64,000 bases of DNA, taken from NCBI GenBank assembly GCA_039881145.1, contig JAYKKI010000087.1, positions 8,920,001 through 8,984,000 of the forward strand. The letters are read 5' to 3'. A program made the translations under genes and the position numbers. Below the pieces are notes generated by a model that saw only the letters and a list, made by a program, of their open reading frames with translations, did not search any database and was not told the DNA's origin. This DNA comes from Druceiella hillmani. Lineage: Eukaryota; Arthropoda; Insecta; Lepidoptera; Hepialidae. This document shows, piece after piece, positions 1-15,824 of this stretch. Each line of letters opens with the position of its first letter. Within the stretch, counting starts at the first letter, position 1.

Positions 1-411
1 CACTGTCTAATATATAACTAATAATATATCTATAAAGACACCTCATTTGTTGAAATCACTTTGCTAGTTTAGTGTGTACAAGAGAGTAAACTTACTCACA
101 TACAAACATACATGCATACATTCATATCCTTTGAAATTCATAACTTTATATACCACTCTCTGAATCAAGACAAATCTGAGGACATTTCGTTTATGGAAAT
201 TACTTTAGTAGTTTAGCCTGTACGAGGGAACGGAATAACTCAGATACATATACACATAGCCCGTGAGATCGTAGTCGGGTAAAAACGTAACAGGCATATA
301 TTTTTCACTAAATTAAAACATTTTAAACGGTGTGCTAAGTTAAAAGAAAATAATAGAGTATTTGATCATTGAAAATTTTTTATAAACATTTATTCATGGA
401 AAAATAAATTT
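1..411. other. AT-rich sequence, no gene seen
   Basis: No supportable coding frame, RNA gene or repeat unit is visible. Short GC-richer words near 230-290 stand out from the background but match nothing I recognise. Confidence 0.6.
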
Positions 412-485
412 GAGCTCGCCTGGAGTTTGGACCCGGTATCTCTTGAAGACTTGAGAACAAAATCATACCCCAAAATCGACGAGCC
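412..485 (-). pseudogene. tRNA-Pro-like pseudogene or tRNA-derived SINE head
   Basis: Read on the minus strand, this 74-base stretch follows the metazoan tRNA-Pro layout. It starts GGCTCGT, has a GGGGTATGATT D-arm/A-box region, an ACCGGGTCCAAAC T-arm/B-box region, and ends GGCGAGC. The acceptor and T stems are only partly complementary: the 3' strand of the T stem has drifted, and the last acceptor base no longer pairs. The anticodon arm is scrambled and about two bases too long, so no anticodon can be read. No terminator-like T run follows. It is therefore a dead tRNA copy, or the tRNA-derived head of a SINE whose body is not recognisable. The isotype comes from remembered similarity, not from a search. 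On the plus strand the same bases lie in a short open frame that has no other support. Confidence 0.55.
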
Positions 486-3400
486 AACTCTAAGATTGGT
501 TCAAGTATCTGGAATGTTACTAGTGTATAAATGGATATTGAAATTTGGTAAGTTACTTTCTAATCGAATGCGTATTAAACCATTCACATATTACGATATT
601 AACGTTGGACGCTTCATCTTAAATACAATTCATACTCATTTCAATTAATCGTAACAAGGGCCTTAACTTACAATCTAAAACAAAATAATTTGAAGAAAAA
701 GGTTGGGACTTGACAAATTTGTAAAAACAGAACAAAAAAACTCATAGCTCACATGTACGGAATTTATATAACAGCAGCTGGCTTTCACAGTAGTTAAGGT
801 AATTCCACTGATAGACACATTAACGCTTAATCTTAACCCACCGGTTCTAGAAACATAAAATTTGGATAATTTTTACCCTTTATAGTAAAATTTTGAAAAC
901 AAAACTCCTCAAAATATGAAATAATAATACGTTTTTCGTACAAAAAATAATTTTATCCATCCTAATGTTCTTAGAGATTTATTTTTGGAAGTTTTCCTTT
1001 TTTAACCTAGGTATCTGAAAGCTTTTTGAGAAAAATATAAAAACGGTAAAATAACTCCTTAATCAGCTATATTTTGAATCCCATGCAGATCATTTCACGT
1101 GTAAGAGCTAGTACAGAATAAGCTATGGAGTAATACGAGTTTGGAAATCCAATTTAATTTTGTTGGTAGCAAAATTATTTGAAAACATTTTATATTCAAG
1201 AGAATTTATCCAAAAATCAATATGATATTTAAATTATTTAACCAAATATTGACTGTGCTGTCGTTTAAGACACTTGCATTACATAATGTTTGCCATAAAA
1301 ATATTCAATCGTAATTACGTTTTGAAAATAATATTTTTTTATCTTTAATTGCTACATTGCAAAATATTCATATTATTTCTTATTGTAGTTTTTCTTTCAA
1401 TTGTTTGTTAAAAGATGGGTTAATGGTTAATTTTTAGGGATTATTTTAAATACTTTCTCATCATCAAACATTATTAATCACGCTTCTCTACAAAGTGCAC
1501 TACAACCTGCTTCATTCCCAACTTAATGCGTAATTAGATATTGTAGAGTATTTTCATATGATTGCTTTTCATTTTCATCTGAAACTTAGATTTTATTTCC
1601 TAAATTTCAAGTCATAAAATTATTATATTTTCATTGGTCCTTGAACATATGCAAAATATTAAGTAATCTGAACGTCTGGAAGTGGGTGAAAATTTAATTA
1701 AAAGATGTAACGGATATGTTCATACATACATACGTACATAAGTGTATATAAGTAGTGAAGCTAATATAAATACTTATGCTAATTAGTGGGATGTATTTTA
1801 TTAAAACAAATTTCTTTATTTAAATATAATTTCGTCTGTTTAATGCAAATAAATTTTACGAGAATTTCATTCTGATATGGGACACCAAAAGCAGACTCTA
1901 CTTGGTTTCAATTTACTTTAGGCACGTTAGTTATACAATTCATACAGTATTTTCCCTTTACGATTTTTCTAGTCCTAGGGAATTTTATAAAAATGAAATC
2001 AGATAAAATTTTTAAGAAATCGTGTTAATATTGAATATTGTTAAACATTGTGTTTTCATAATGAACTATCATGATAATGGCGCGAAATAATAACAAACAT
2101 AAATCTATCGATACAGTTATAAAGAAACTTGCATAGGATATTCATAGAAATAATCTCCACCTCACTTTGGATCGATACAAAAGTCATATTTTCTATATAT
2201 TTTATCTTGAAAATAATCCGCTCACTTTTGCACTACGATTTAATATGTACGCGTGCAGACATCCAACCTCCTTCACTCATTCTAAATTTCGCATATAAAA
2301 CACGGGTAGGCGGTAGATCGTTTATACTACAAAATCTATTTTGGGTAAGTTAAAATAACGAGTAGGTCTAGTAATTTGGTAAGATTATCACGTGAAAAGG
2401 TTCGTAACCTAAAAACTTTTAACTTATTTCCATTTGTAGCACACCTTAGCATACAAATTCACTCGGTATCAAATCGATAAATTTCCGTCAAGCGGCATGT
2501 CAGCAAAAGCTGCCGTCTTATTTCTACGGTAATTTAATGTCTGTCAAGGCTAGCGATCCTGCGCAACGATTTGGGAAGTTATGTAGACTAAACATTCCTC
2601 TGTATCCATTTGTGGCGTTTTTTTACGAGATATCGTTTAATATACGTACCTTCCCTTTATATTTTCCTCAGTTGAATATTTGCAAACTTATTACAGATTT
2701 TCAACTGCTCTTCGTAACAAGAGAAATGTACGAGTACTTAGTAATAAAGCAGGTTCTGGGTTATTATTATACTATATTATGAGATGTTATATTATATTAT
2801 GAGAGGGATCTCATCCCATTTCTCGATAATATTTATGGTTCTGCTCATCTTTTATGGATCAAGAAATATATTTTCTAAATTTAATGTTCTTCGATCGGTT
2901 ATAGATTAGTGATATACCTAAATCTAAACATAACTTAAATAAAATATTTGCTAATCTTCGCAATCTTTGCCAATAACTTAAATAGCTTAAAATGCTCCAA
3001 CAGAACACTATCAAGCAAATATGGAAGATATTAACTTAAGCATTATCTTAAAAATCTATAAATATATCTTTGGGTTTAATTTGTTTTAATGTTGTAAAAA
3101 TTTTCACAATCTGGCTTATTTTGGCTCTGGTTTATAATGTTCGACGTGACACGTTTTAAATATCTACGTTCTCTTTTTTACCAAAATGACATAAATTTCC
3201 CGATGGTAGTAAAATAAATTAACGCCTTGATTTAATGTCCATTTTGCTTTGTATGTCGTATTTCTATTGCCACATACGTTGGACCTAACAACAATGGTTA
3301 ATAACAAAACTTTTTAAAGGTGAGAAGAACTCGGACTACGGTTGATCCATATAGACTTATGAATATATGGACATTGAAAATATTATGTAAAATGTTATGT

Positions 3401-3530
3401 AAAATATGTTTAATGTTATGTAAAATATGTTTTTTTCTTAATTTTGGTTGTAGAAGTTTCAGATACTGGGGAAAAATTTTTTGTCGACTTTTTTAATAAT
3501 ATTTTTCGAACTATCCCACAAAATTGAAAG
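486..3530. other. AT-rich sequence, no gene seen
   Basis: Only short chance open frames occur, for example at 2129-2353 and 2537-2782. They lack recognisable domains and are interrupted on both sides. A tiny tandem duplication of an AATGTTATGTAAAATATG-type unit lies at about 3390-3430. The stretch 2230-2560 is somewhat less AT-rich, but I recognise nothing in it. Confidence 0.55.
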
Positions 3531-3540
3531 TATATAAATG

Positions 3541-3579
<39 letters not shown>

Positions 3580-3664
3580 ATATATGTATATATATGTATA
3601 CATATATATATATATATGTACATATATATATTTATTTATTTATTGGTGTATGTGTGTGTGTGTA
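3531..3664. repeat. TA/TG-type microsatellite
   Basis: Alternating TA runs are broken by TATATG and TTTATTTATT variants and end in a TG run. The run produces a spurious Tyr-Ile repeat open frame on the plus strand. This is simple sequence only. Confidence 0.95.
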
Positions 3665-4592
3665 CAAAATTTTGTGCGTGCGTACTTGCGTGTATGTGTT
3701 TATAAACTTGTGAGTGTATGCCTCTCACTTAATTGGTATCTTTTCTTTGAAATTTCAGTTTTGATGTCAATAGTATAATACTGTGACACAAAAAACGTGA
3801 TTATTTTTAACTGTGTTAATTAAAAATAATGCCAACTGCATTGATTTATTTTATGTGAAATCAGAAAAAGTCGGCCAAGTTCACTAAAATGCTGTATTCC
3901 ACATCATAATGGTTATACTAATACACACTTCAAACTACGGAGCATTCTACATAGTGGGTTTTCTTTTTAAAAGTTACCAAAAAGGCGCAGATAAATGCTT
4001 TGTTCTTCGGATGTATAGGTTCTTATGGAATATTTTTTTGGAAAATGAATAAGAAGCAATTATCGCATACTACTACGTCAGCAACTTTGAAAAAATTCTA
4101 AAGCATGCGTCCTGTGTCGCAGAACGAATTGATGAATTGATATTTTAATGTGACAAGCGAATACACTATTTGATTGACATTATTTGTTTATAATCTAAAC
4201 AGTATTATTTATTACTGTCACTTAGATTAAATTTTGTGTATCATAATGATTAGGTTTATTAAATCCTCAGTTGCAACTGATTCAATTACTATGTAGAAAT
4301 GTAAAACTTATTTTTACAAATATATCTAAAACGGTGTATGTACTTGGTTTTTTGATTAAAATGTACGTCGTATTGCAGTAAATTTTAATCAAAATATCAC
4401 CAGTAGGTGTAGTATCTACTTTAATAAAATAAACCCAATATATAGATGTCAGCCTTAATAATCTACGTATACTCGATTAGATGATTGAATCATTTGCAAC
4501 TAAGAAAAAAGTGTATACACGCCCTCGTAATGTGATATGTATACCTGCTTATATAGTAGTATATATAAGTAGTAGTATATATAAAGTAAATA
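3665..4592. other. AT-rich sequence, no gene seen
   Basis: Stops are frequent in all frames. A small TATATAAGTAGTAG-type duplication at about 4550-4585 is the only local structure. Confidence 0.55.
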
Positions 4593-4715
4593 CAATGTAT
4601 TTCATTTGAGAAAAATAATTGTTAGATTTATTCACGTGATGAACTTAGGACGTGGTAAACAATTTAAATAAAGTAGAAATAATACTACGTCACGTAGTTC
4701 ATTTAGTTGAGAAAA
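4593..4715 (-). repeat. Half copy of palindromic MITE-like family
   Basis: The core at about 4633-4710 matches one half of the palindromic element at 55689-55908. Shared pieces are AACTTAGG followed by a cgtggtaaa-type stretch, AAGTAGAAATAATAC, and the terminal ACGTAGTTCATTTA. The terminal end points toward higher coordinates. A TTGAGAAAAAT...GTTAAATTT-type word flanks the core on both sides, about 100 bases apart, so the copy sits inside a small duplicated context. It is non-coding. Confidence 0.6.
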
Positions 4716-5215
4716 ATTATATAATATTGTTGTTAAATTTGTTACTGTATTCAAAGTCAAGAAAGGGATTTGCTTTTTAATTGCTCTCTCTGTGTCTGAG
4801 CAGTTGATTTAAAAATGAATGCAATCTACACTAATATTTAACGCAAAAATTAAATATGTTTTTCTTTTATTAATTTTGGAAGACATACCCGATTTCAAAA
4901 ATTCTTCGAAATTTTGTCTTAAAAATGTCTTTGAAAAAATTTATAATTATTTAAACTCATTTTTTCCTTGACATATTTATCTAAATGTTCCCACCAATAC
5001 ATCCATGATCCTGATGAACCCTCTCGTTTGACGAACACGGAGCAGAGACGCATAATTAATATAATTCTACGCGAATGAAAACTCGGAGCCATCTATTAAC
5101 TTATAAAATGAAGTTATGACAGAGCATTAAAATAAATTTTCTTAAAGCAGACAATTAGAAACCCTTACAAAGATATTTCGATGTAAATATACAAAACTCC
5201 TTTGTTGCAAAAGAA

Positions 5216-5217
<2 letters not shown>
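4716..5217. other. AT-rich sequence, no gene seen
   Basis: This is spacer between a half MITE-like copy and a TA tract. No frame of interest is present. Confidence 0.55.

Positions 5218-5260
<43 letters not shown>
5218..5260. repeat. (TA)n microsatellite
   Basis: An uninterrupted TA run of about 43 bases, followed by a short TA/CA-rich tail. Confidence 0.95.
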
Positions 5261-5264
<4 letters not shown>

Positions 5265-5802
5265 TCGCATATATATACACACATACGTACATTTTTCTAT
5301 CTATAAGTGTTATGTAAAATGCATGTCCTATGCATAATACCTATTACGTGCGCCAAATAAAATAAAAACCCTCTGCAGTGATAAGGTTCTTACGGTATAT
5401 AAAAATGTTTTTGAAAAATTTCACCTTTTCAATCTTTGTTATTAATATTATTAAGTTAAACGATATTGCGTCAAAATTCCAAAAAGTTAGGATTTAACAA
5501 TAAAAGTTTGGAGCATGCATTGCGCACGCTAATTAATTTCAATATTAGGGTTTATTAAGTTTTCCATAGTAAATTTTTGATAATATGATTACATTCTTTG
5601 TAATAATGTTCTTAGTCTTCATTCTATGTGCTTTTTTTTACTATTTGTTAAAATATTTAGTTACGAAATTTTTAAAATATTAAAGATATGACAGTAAAAT
5701 TCTTTGCTTATATTTAACTAAATAAAATTTTTGGAATATCGCATCACGTTTTCTTCGGCAAAGAAAATTATATAAAAGAAGAATCGGAATTTAATTTTTC
5801 AC

Positions 5803-5912
5803 AACTAAATGAAATTACGTGATGTAGTATTATTTCTATTTTATTTCAATTCTTTACCATAATCTAGGTTTCGTTGTATGTCAGCATCTTCAGATGAGCA
5901 ATTTGTAAAGAT
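5803..5912 (+). repeat. Half copy of palindromic MITE-like family
   Basis: Starts with the family end AAATGAAATTACGTGATGTA, continues through GTATTATTTCTA, a TTCTTTACC word and CTAGGTTTCGTTGTAT, and fades after a CATCTTCAGATGAGC stretch. It corresponds to the first half of the element at 55689-55908, in the opposite orientation to the copy near 4.65 kb. It is more diverged than the 50.6 and 55.7 kb copies. It is non-coding. Confidence 0.65.
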
Positions 5913-9030
<3,118 letters not shown>

Positions 9031-9095
9031 TAATTTAACTTAAGTGCGATACTCGCTTTAATTTAACTTAAGCGCGATATTCGTGCGATACTCTA
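9031..9095. repeat. Short tandem duplication
   Basis: Two diverged copies, roughly 30 bases each, of a TTTAATTTAACTTAAG unit followed by a GCGATAYTCG-type segment lie head to tail. Confidence 0.7.
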
Positions 9096-9819
9096 TTCAC
9101 TTTTCCTGCTGGTAATTTCTGCATCAAATACAAATATTCTTATTTATATTATTTTTACTTACATTATATTATTACTTAATTTATATTATTCTTACTTACA
9201 TACTCCTCACACAGCATAAATATAATATTAAATTTTGTGTTTAGGACTTATAAGGATCAATATACTTGCACTTAAACAGTAAAAAAGAACATTTTGTGTG
9301 AAAATGTATACTCACTGCATAAATAATATGAGTGATTGTACTTTTTCATTGTACTTTTGTATGAGTAATTAATGACTTCCTTGTAATGTTACAATACAAT
9401 AGCTAAATTTCTGTGAAACGATCAGTTCTCCACTTGGGGACTTGGTATTCAAAAAATATATTGACGGCTATAGAATAATTAGGACTTGTTGACTAATTTT
9501 AAAACTTACAAAACGAAAACATAAATATAAATTCAAATATAATATGAAGTCTGTTAGTTATAATATTCGTACACACACGTTTCTTTATAGAAATGGAATT
9601 AAACCGAGATTGTGAAAATTATTGACGAACTTTTACTAAAAACCAAACTTTTATTGCATTAACATTGCATATGAATGATTCTATGTATAAGGTGGTTCAA
9701 ATGAATTGAAGTTTTTTTTCATGGTATTTTATTTTTGTTACTTACAGGTAACTAAATGTTCCTTGGAGATTTACCATCATTACTGTTAATATAGAAGAAA
9801 CTTCCATTGCCTTCGACCA
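9096..9819. other. AT-rich sequence upstream of transposase relic
   Basis: A TTTATATTATT..TTACTTACAT word is duplicated at about 9140-9200. The 5' end of the adjacent transposase relic may lie in this stretch, but I could not recognise a terminal inverted repeat or an N-terminal helix-turn-helix. Confidence 0.4.
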
Positions 9820-10362
9820 GTGAAATTTCCTTTAATATATCAACAAGTGCTAACACTTAGGGAATTAATGACTGCTTTTAAAGAAGAAGTATCAGTTGCC
9901 CATATTGTAGGAAGATGGTTTAGTTATCCAGTAGAAGCTCTACACCATAGCGTGCAATTGGCTACGAAAAAAATCGCTGTATTTTCCAATATTTTTGTTT
10001 TAGATGAAGAAGATGACTCTGAAATTATTACTGGAGCTTCATTCATAAACACGATATATTTTTTATTGCGCATGATAATAGGAATTATACCAGACGCATG
10101 GTTTCAGCAGAATGAAATCACAGCCCATATAGTCTTATAGTATATTCTTGGCGATTTATTAAGTTTGCAAAATTTTAATTTTGTTTGTCTCCGGCGATCC
10201 GTGAATTTACAGTATTGGATTACTTTCTATGAATACCAAATAAATGTTTACCATATCCGTTCAAAGAAAAGAAGGAGTCGTGAAGACATGGGTAACTTGA
10301 GACAAGAAGTCTTGGGTTTATCCATACAAAATGCTTTAAAGAAGCCTTATTTGTCACAATGA
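9820..10362 (+). pseudogene. Tc1/mariner-superfamily transposase relic
   Basis: This is a decayed DDE/D transposase, the enzyme that cuts and pastes Tc1/mariner elements at TA sites. The first open part (9820-10140) carries the block before the second catalytic residue: VLDEEDDSEIITGASF aligns with the family's FFED..G.AVTV.G.RY pattern, then DAWFQQNEITAH aligns with the WFQQDGATAH block. The catalytic Asp after WFQQ is Asn here. After an in-frame stop at 10138-10140, the third block survives in a different frame from about 10188 as SP...VLDYFL followed by a stop where Trp is expected (LDYFLWG). The original frame then resumes with EYQINVY...LRQEV, matching the GYLK..VY...ELK..IR.EI tail, up to the stop at 10360-10362. 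So there are at least two stops, a frame change and a lost catalytic residue. There is no credible start codon; the open part merely begins at a GTG. Terminal inverted repeats were not found. The family assignment rests on motif memory, not a search. Confidence 0.7.
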
Positions 10363-13300
10363 GAATGGAAATATTTGAGAGATACAATCTATTAGCATAT
10401 ATCTCATATATAAATAAATAAGCATTAACTCCACCCACAAAGTTCGTCTATTCCTAACTAAGAAACAAGGACGAACATTCGGAATGTCTTAGTATCTTTT
10501 CAATGCTTAAAGCCCACAGTTCCTTTCAACCAAAGTCCTCCGACTTACGTCATACAAGTCGCAAGATATTTTTCCATACATACACAACAGTTTCCTCAAT
10601 ATCACCAATTTTCTCAGCAGTATTCCCGACCCGGCAAATAAATTACTTACGCCATTTTACAAATCCTGTACTATAAAGTTATCGACTTTATCACCCAAGT
10701 CATGCAAATAATATACAGGCAGTAGCAGTATTATTTTACAGGAATATTAGTTTTTATTTAAAAAAATAGATGTTCTCTAATATTGTGTAAAAATTATAGG
10801 TTTTGGATATACTTTGCATAATTAATTAATACACCAAATAATGCTCTGTAAACGTATAATAATACATCTGATATTTATAGTTTCGATAAGTTAAAATTCT
10901 TTATTTTAATACACCAAATATATAAACCTTACTTTTAATTTTTGTTGCACTCTATAAAACAACTTGCCAAAATGTGAGTCTAGTTAGCTTAAATTATAGT
11001 CGCGTTTTAGTTTTTTTGCACTTATATTTCCTAGATATGGCGTATGTAACAATTTTCATTTCTATTTTATATACAGTGCGATTGGCAAAACTTCAGACAA
11101 TTCTCCATTCTATTATTATAAGATTTGTTATATATGTATATATACTATTACTGTGAGTTCTCTTTTCCTAAGCTGTAGTGTTATTAATGAAACTCGTGCT
11201 ATCGGAAAATAAATACCTATCATCATGAAATAAGTAATATTTTTTAACAAAAAACAGATAATTAAGTGACATGTAAAGGATTACTCACGTTACAGTCATA
11301 ATAATAAAATAATTCATTACAATAAATATTCATCGGAAAAGGCATCAAAATATTTCCTTAGTTAAACTAAAATCGTTCAGGTTAAAAGTTTCAATCTGAA
11401 GTACTTGTTATAAACATTTTCGGTACATAATTACCATACACATATATTACTTTTAGTTATTTAAAATGGTCTTCATACAATATTAAAAGCTTTCCAACAT
11501 TTTTTTTGGTAATAAAACATGTATTAATCTAAAATTTGTCATAGTTGTTAATGAATAACTTTGAAAATAAACTCTAAATCCGAAAGAGAAATGGAAATAT
11601 CTTTTCACGCGTTGAAATTTCGGTTTTTCTTAGGGTATGGACCTGACTTATTTATTTTCTTTACTTTATAATATTGAAAAGTTATATTGTGAATCAGTAA
11701 ATGACTTATGTTCCAAGAAAACTATTCGTTTGTATAACCAGATAAAAAAGCATAAATTTAAAAGGTACTCTTACTTCATTTATAAAAAATTATGTTAGAT
11801 ATTTAAGGTTCATACTTTTTTGCTTGTACACTATTTAAAATCTTAATTTATAAAAAACTTAATTTAATTAAACCTAATTTGTTAAATTTAACACACAATT
11901 TATTTTTTGGCATTGAGGGCTATTGAATGTTATTCGGTAATACAAAAAATTAATTTGAGATCAAATTTCACGAGCAGGGTTACGAAATTATAACTATGTC
12001 ATATTTAAGTTATAATATTTAGGGATTACAATTTAAAAATAATGCAAAGTTAACTCTTATAAATAGTGCACGAAGAAATAAGTTCTTACCTTCAAATTTA
12101 TTATTGAATCAGCGTAGAACATAAACGGTACTAACAGTATATAAACTATACATAATATGAGAACGCCTACCTTTTCAGCAAGGCTTAGATAAGGTTTATT
12201 AAATTTGTTTTATGTATTTGTGTAAATGAAATTTGCGTGTATTTATTTTGTTTGATCGCTATAAACCACTTCAATATAAGTACTTATAACGAGTCATTTG
12301 AAAAAAATTATTTGCATGCTGGCGTGTGCTGAAGTCTATAATCCGATATGAGTTTTTTTTTATTGCAAGGCAGACTACTTATGCTAAAAGCGTAAAAACT
12401 TTATTTTTATGACGTTTGTTTGATGTAATTATCCTAGTGGCGTTTTCTTTTTATTCTCTCACTTGGCTGTATATATCCCATATCATTTGAGATCAGCCCT
12501 CTACATAGGTTTAGGCATTTTATGTTGTTTTAGTATCAAAACTACTTTCAGGTCATTTTTGATGGTCTGGCTCCAAGTTAGCCACAAGCTGTTTACTTAA
12601 ACCATTTAGTGGAATTTAAAAGCAAATTGCATTAAAATACCGGGAGATCCTTGTTTCTTCGCTCATCATATGGTTGATAATTGAGTTCTTGAAATCAAGT
12701 CAACTTGTAAAGAAAGTCGATAAATCTATAATTTGCACATATAAATGAAGATGCTTTCTTTTCTGTTTTGCAATTTTAGGGTACTGTAAGAAATAAGAAA
12801 CCGTTATAATTTCATCACGCCCTTTAGTCCGTCCATCTGCCACAGCCTAACACTTTCCATAAAGTATTCGTTGCCAAAATATTGAAATACGTGAAGTTGG
12901 GACAAAAAAAAGTGTTTGTGCCTCCAAACAGATGGAATACAATTAAAATGCACTTAAAGTTTCGTTTATTATAATTTTTTTTGACTTGGAAATTGCTTTG
13001 CGCTAATCCTACTCTGAGCCTTTTATCGTTATTATTTTCATATCAACTTGGTTGGTACTAGAATTATTTTCATAATTCTTGTACCGACATTAAATAATTC
13101 ATAGATACTTTTGAAAACAAAGTAATTGCTTTATAAATTACCATTTTAGGTTGGCGCTTGTTAAAATTATTTTTCAAAATAAATGAACGTTGAAAGCAAT
13201 AAATAAAATCCTTATTATAATAAATAATATATATCTCGATTCAAAATGATTCGTAAAATAAATATGCAAAGTAGTTAAGGAGCAATTATATGAATCTACT

Positions 13301-15701
13301 GTTAAAGCATGATGAAAAACAATATGAAATGACGAATATTTGGCACTAACATGATAAATAATATTGCTTCTATGACAATAGTAAAGATTTGAGATTAGGT
13401 TTCAGATTAAAGGCTGAAATTTTTGTTCAATATACGCGGAAAATATTTACATAGTGGAATCAAAATCGCAGGCATTCGACAAAAACACGAACTCGAAGAA
13501 AGTATAATATTTGGGAGAGAAAGGAAAGGCATATATAATGATTTACATATTACCGAGAATAAGAGTGAATAAAATTGAAGAATGTAAAAATGATTATGAC
13601 TAATATATGAAAAAATAGAAGAATGGTCATGAATGCATTAACAAGAATTAATGGAGGGAAAATTTATATCATAATAGTGAAACATAGCCTCACAATATAT
13701 CTCTACTTACATAGGCTAACCGAAATATATCTGACGGTTGATGGCAAAATTAAGTAATTCATGTTATTCGTAAATAACAAGATAACAAATGAAAATAAAT
13801 GAACATAGACTTTTTTAAATATTAAAAAAATAAATAGATACGTTTAACATTTCCACCCACAGCTACAAAAGTTAAGAGTAGTTAAATATTTAATCGTGTC
13901 AAATGTGAAAGAAAAAAGCTAGCTCACCAGAAGTATTATCAACAAAACAATAATATCAACCACTTTAAATTATACACCGAAAATGGATTAAATATAAAAT
14001 GTGCTGATGATATTCGAAGAAAGTTTACATAAAAAACTTTCAAATAAATGTAAGTTAATATTACCGTATTCTGGTTTCCCTAAATAAATTTCACATTTAC
14101 CCTTTGTAATATTCAGATGTTTGAAAAAAGCTTTCGTCGTCGAAATCTCCTATTCTCCTTCGATTTATTTCCATATATTAATCGGCATCTGAGGCATAAA
14201 AATATACCATGTCTAGATCAAAGCTCCAGCAACATAAATTTTTAGCTGAAGAAGATTGCAAAAAAATATATTTGCCGATAAATATTTTGAAGAAAATATA
14301 AGCCGATAATACTAAAGAACAATAAATTAAATAACATTGCATATTCACGGATATTCAGATTAGACCATAGTTTCACCAGTAAAAAGTTATAATTCACCTA
14401 ATTTACCTTTACACGGTGCCTTTATAGCGTTGTTAACCTAACTACTTACGATATAATAATGTCATGTGATCTAATAATAATCGGACTGTTTACACTCCTT
14501 TTCTTATGTCATACAATTTGTTCTGTTTTAAGTAAGCTATGATTCGTATATCAGGTAAAATTTGAAAATATTGTTCTAAGCACATTAAAGAAACACAGAA
14601 CCGAAATGCGATTTAAAAAAATCAAAGGGATTCTGACTTTTTTTAAGCCTAAGAATATGTCCGAATTCCATATTCCATTAATGTTACGGATATAAATAAG
14701 AAATATTGTAATAAATAATCTGTGGAAATTGTCTTATATTCGATATTTAAATAACAGGAAGTTGAAAGATAAAGGCATCTCTCCATATTATTTCTTTACA
14801 CGGATATCAATATTTGATTAGAAAATTCAGTACAACATAATAAATGTTGACATACAGTAAATAAGAAGTTACTTCGTGTATTACACATTTGATCACACAA
14901 ATCAGCATCAATTTATAAGGTTACTAACCTTTTCAAAGATTTGTTTACTTCCAAGAAGACATAGATCAAACAATTACATTACCTGTTATTATACATTACT
15001 TTAAGAAAAAGGTTATATATTGTACCAAAAATATTGAATTATTATTTTGTATACATAAAAACTCGTTTGACTACAATTTATTTCCGATGTCGTTAGTTCG
15101 AGTACGATTCGAGTCGATTTTTATTTGTACGATATCCCAGTTGTCGTGATTGTTGTTATCCGAGTAAACACATTACTTCACCCTTTATATTTAAATATGA
15201 TAATTCTCTTAAATTGCTGTGTTCAAATATTTTTTCACAGTGGATTTCTTATCAATGAATTCGAAAAATTTACGATTTCTAATTTACGGTTTAAATAGAA
15301 TTTTTAACGTTTTTCTTTCGAAACGTTAATTTGCCTCTTAATTGATCTCAATACTTACATAGCTTGTATATAATTTGTGTGTAGCTGCATATACCAGCAA
15401 CAAGTTGAAACACAGTGTCAGTAATTACATTTAGTCGTATTTCAGCAATGCGAAATAAGATTTACATTTCTTAAATTAAACTTTACACTTTTAGTTCACT
15501 TGTCTGATTCTCCAATCAAAGACTTAATTATTTCTGTTGTTTTTTATCAAAATTTAATACTTTGTCATAATAATATTATGTTCACCTAAGACAGAAGGAG
15601 ATCATTAACTAAGTTTGACTTTATTACATGATAAGGTCATATAATTTAATTATGTCTTTTTTATTTCTCCCTAACGTTTTTCCTGATACTTTTCCGAATC
15701 C
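10363..15701. other. Long AT-rich stretch without a gene
   Basis: More than 5 kb with no supportable gene or large repeat. A TTAATACACCAAATA word occurs twice at about 10827-10920. The stretch 10440-10740 is pyrimidine- and CA-rich on the plus strand, and 12430-12720 is a little GC-richer. Neither matches anything I know. Confidence 0.5.
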
Positions 15702-15824
15702 TGTGTTATGTTGATCACAAAACACCGTGTGTTGTGTAGATCATAACACACCGTTTGTTGATCACAACACACCGTGTGTTGTGTTGATCACCACAACCTC
15801 GAACAATATTCATTGTGCGAGGTT
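15702..15824. repeat. Cluster of imperfect tandem palindromes
   Basis: Three imperfect copies of a GATCACAACACACCG-type unit lie at 15711-15796. Within the last one, CACAACACAC (15763-15772) and GTGTGTTGTG (15774-15783) are perfect inverted arms around a single C. A second hairpin follows directly: a 13-base arm at 15795-15807 pairs with 15812-15824 (one mismatch) around ATTC. The sequence shows cruciform or hairpin potential; function is unknown. Confidence 0.75.

Noticed and set aside
427..648. 73-codon plus-strand frame with a GTAAGT at about 547, suggesting an exon
   Set aside because: Its first part is the antisense of the tRNA-Pro-like pseudogene, and no acceptor or protein similarity supports an exon.
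3524..3778. Open frame rich in Tyr-Ile repeats
   Set aside because: It is the translation of a TA/TG microsatellite. The same holds for frames at 7672-7875, 46100-46324 and 54805-55002.
4593..5912. Two inverted half repeats at 4.6 and 5.8 kb as the ends of one composite element
   Set aside because: The terminal sides of both halves face inward, toward each other, so they cannot be the outer ends of an element spanning 4.6-5.9 kb. They are better read as two separate partial copies.
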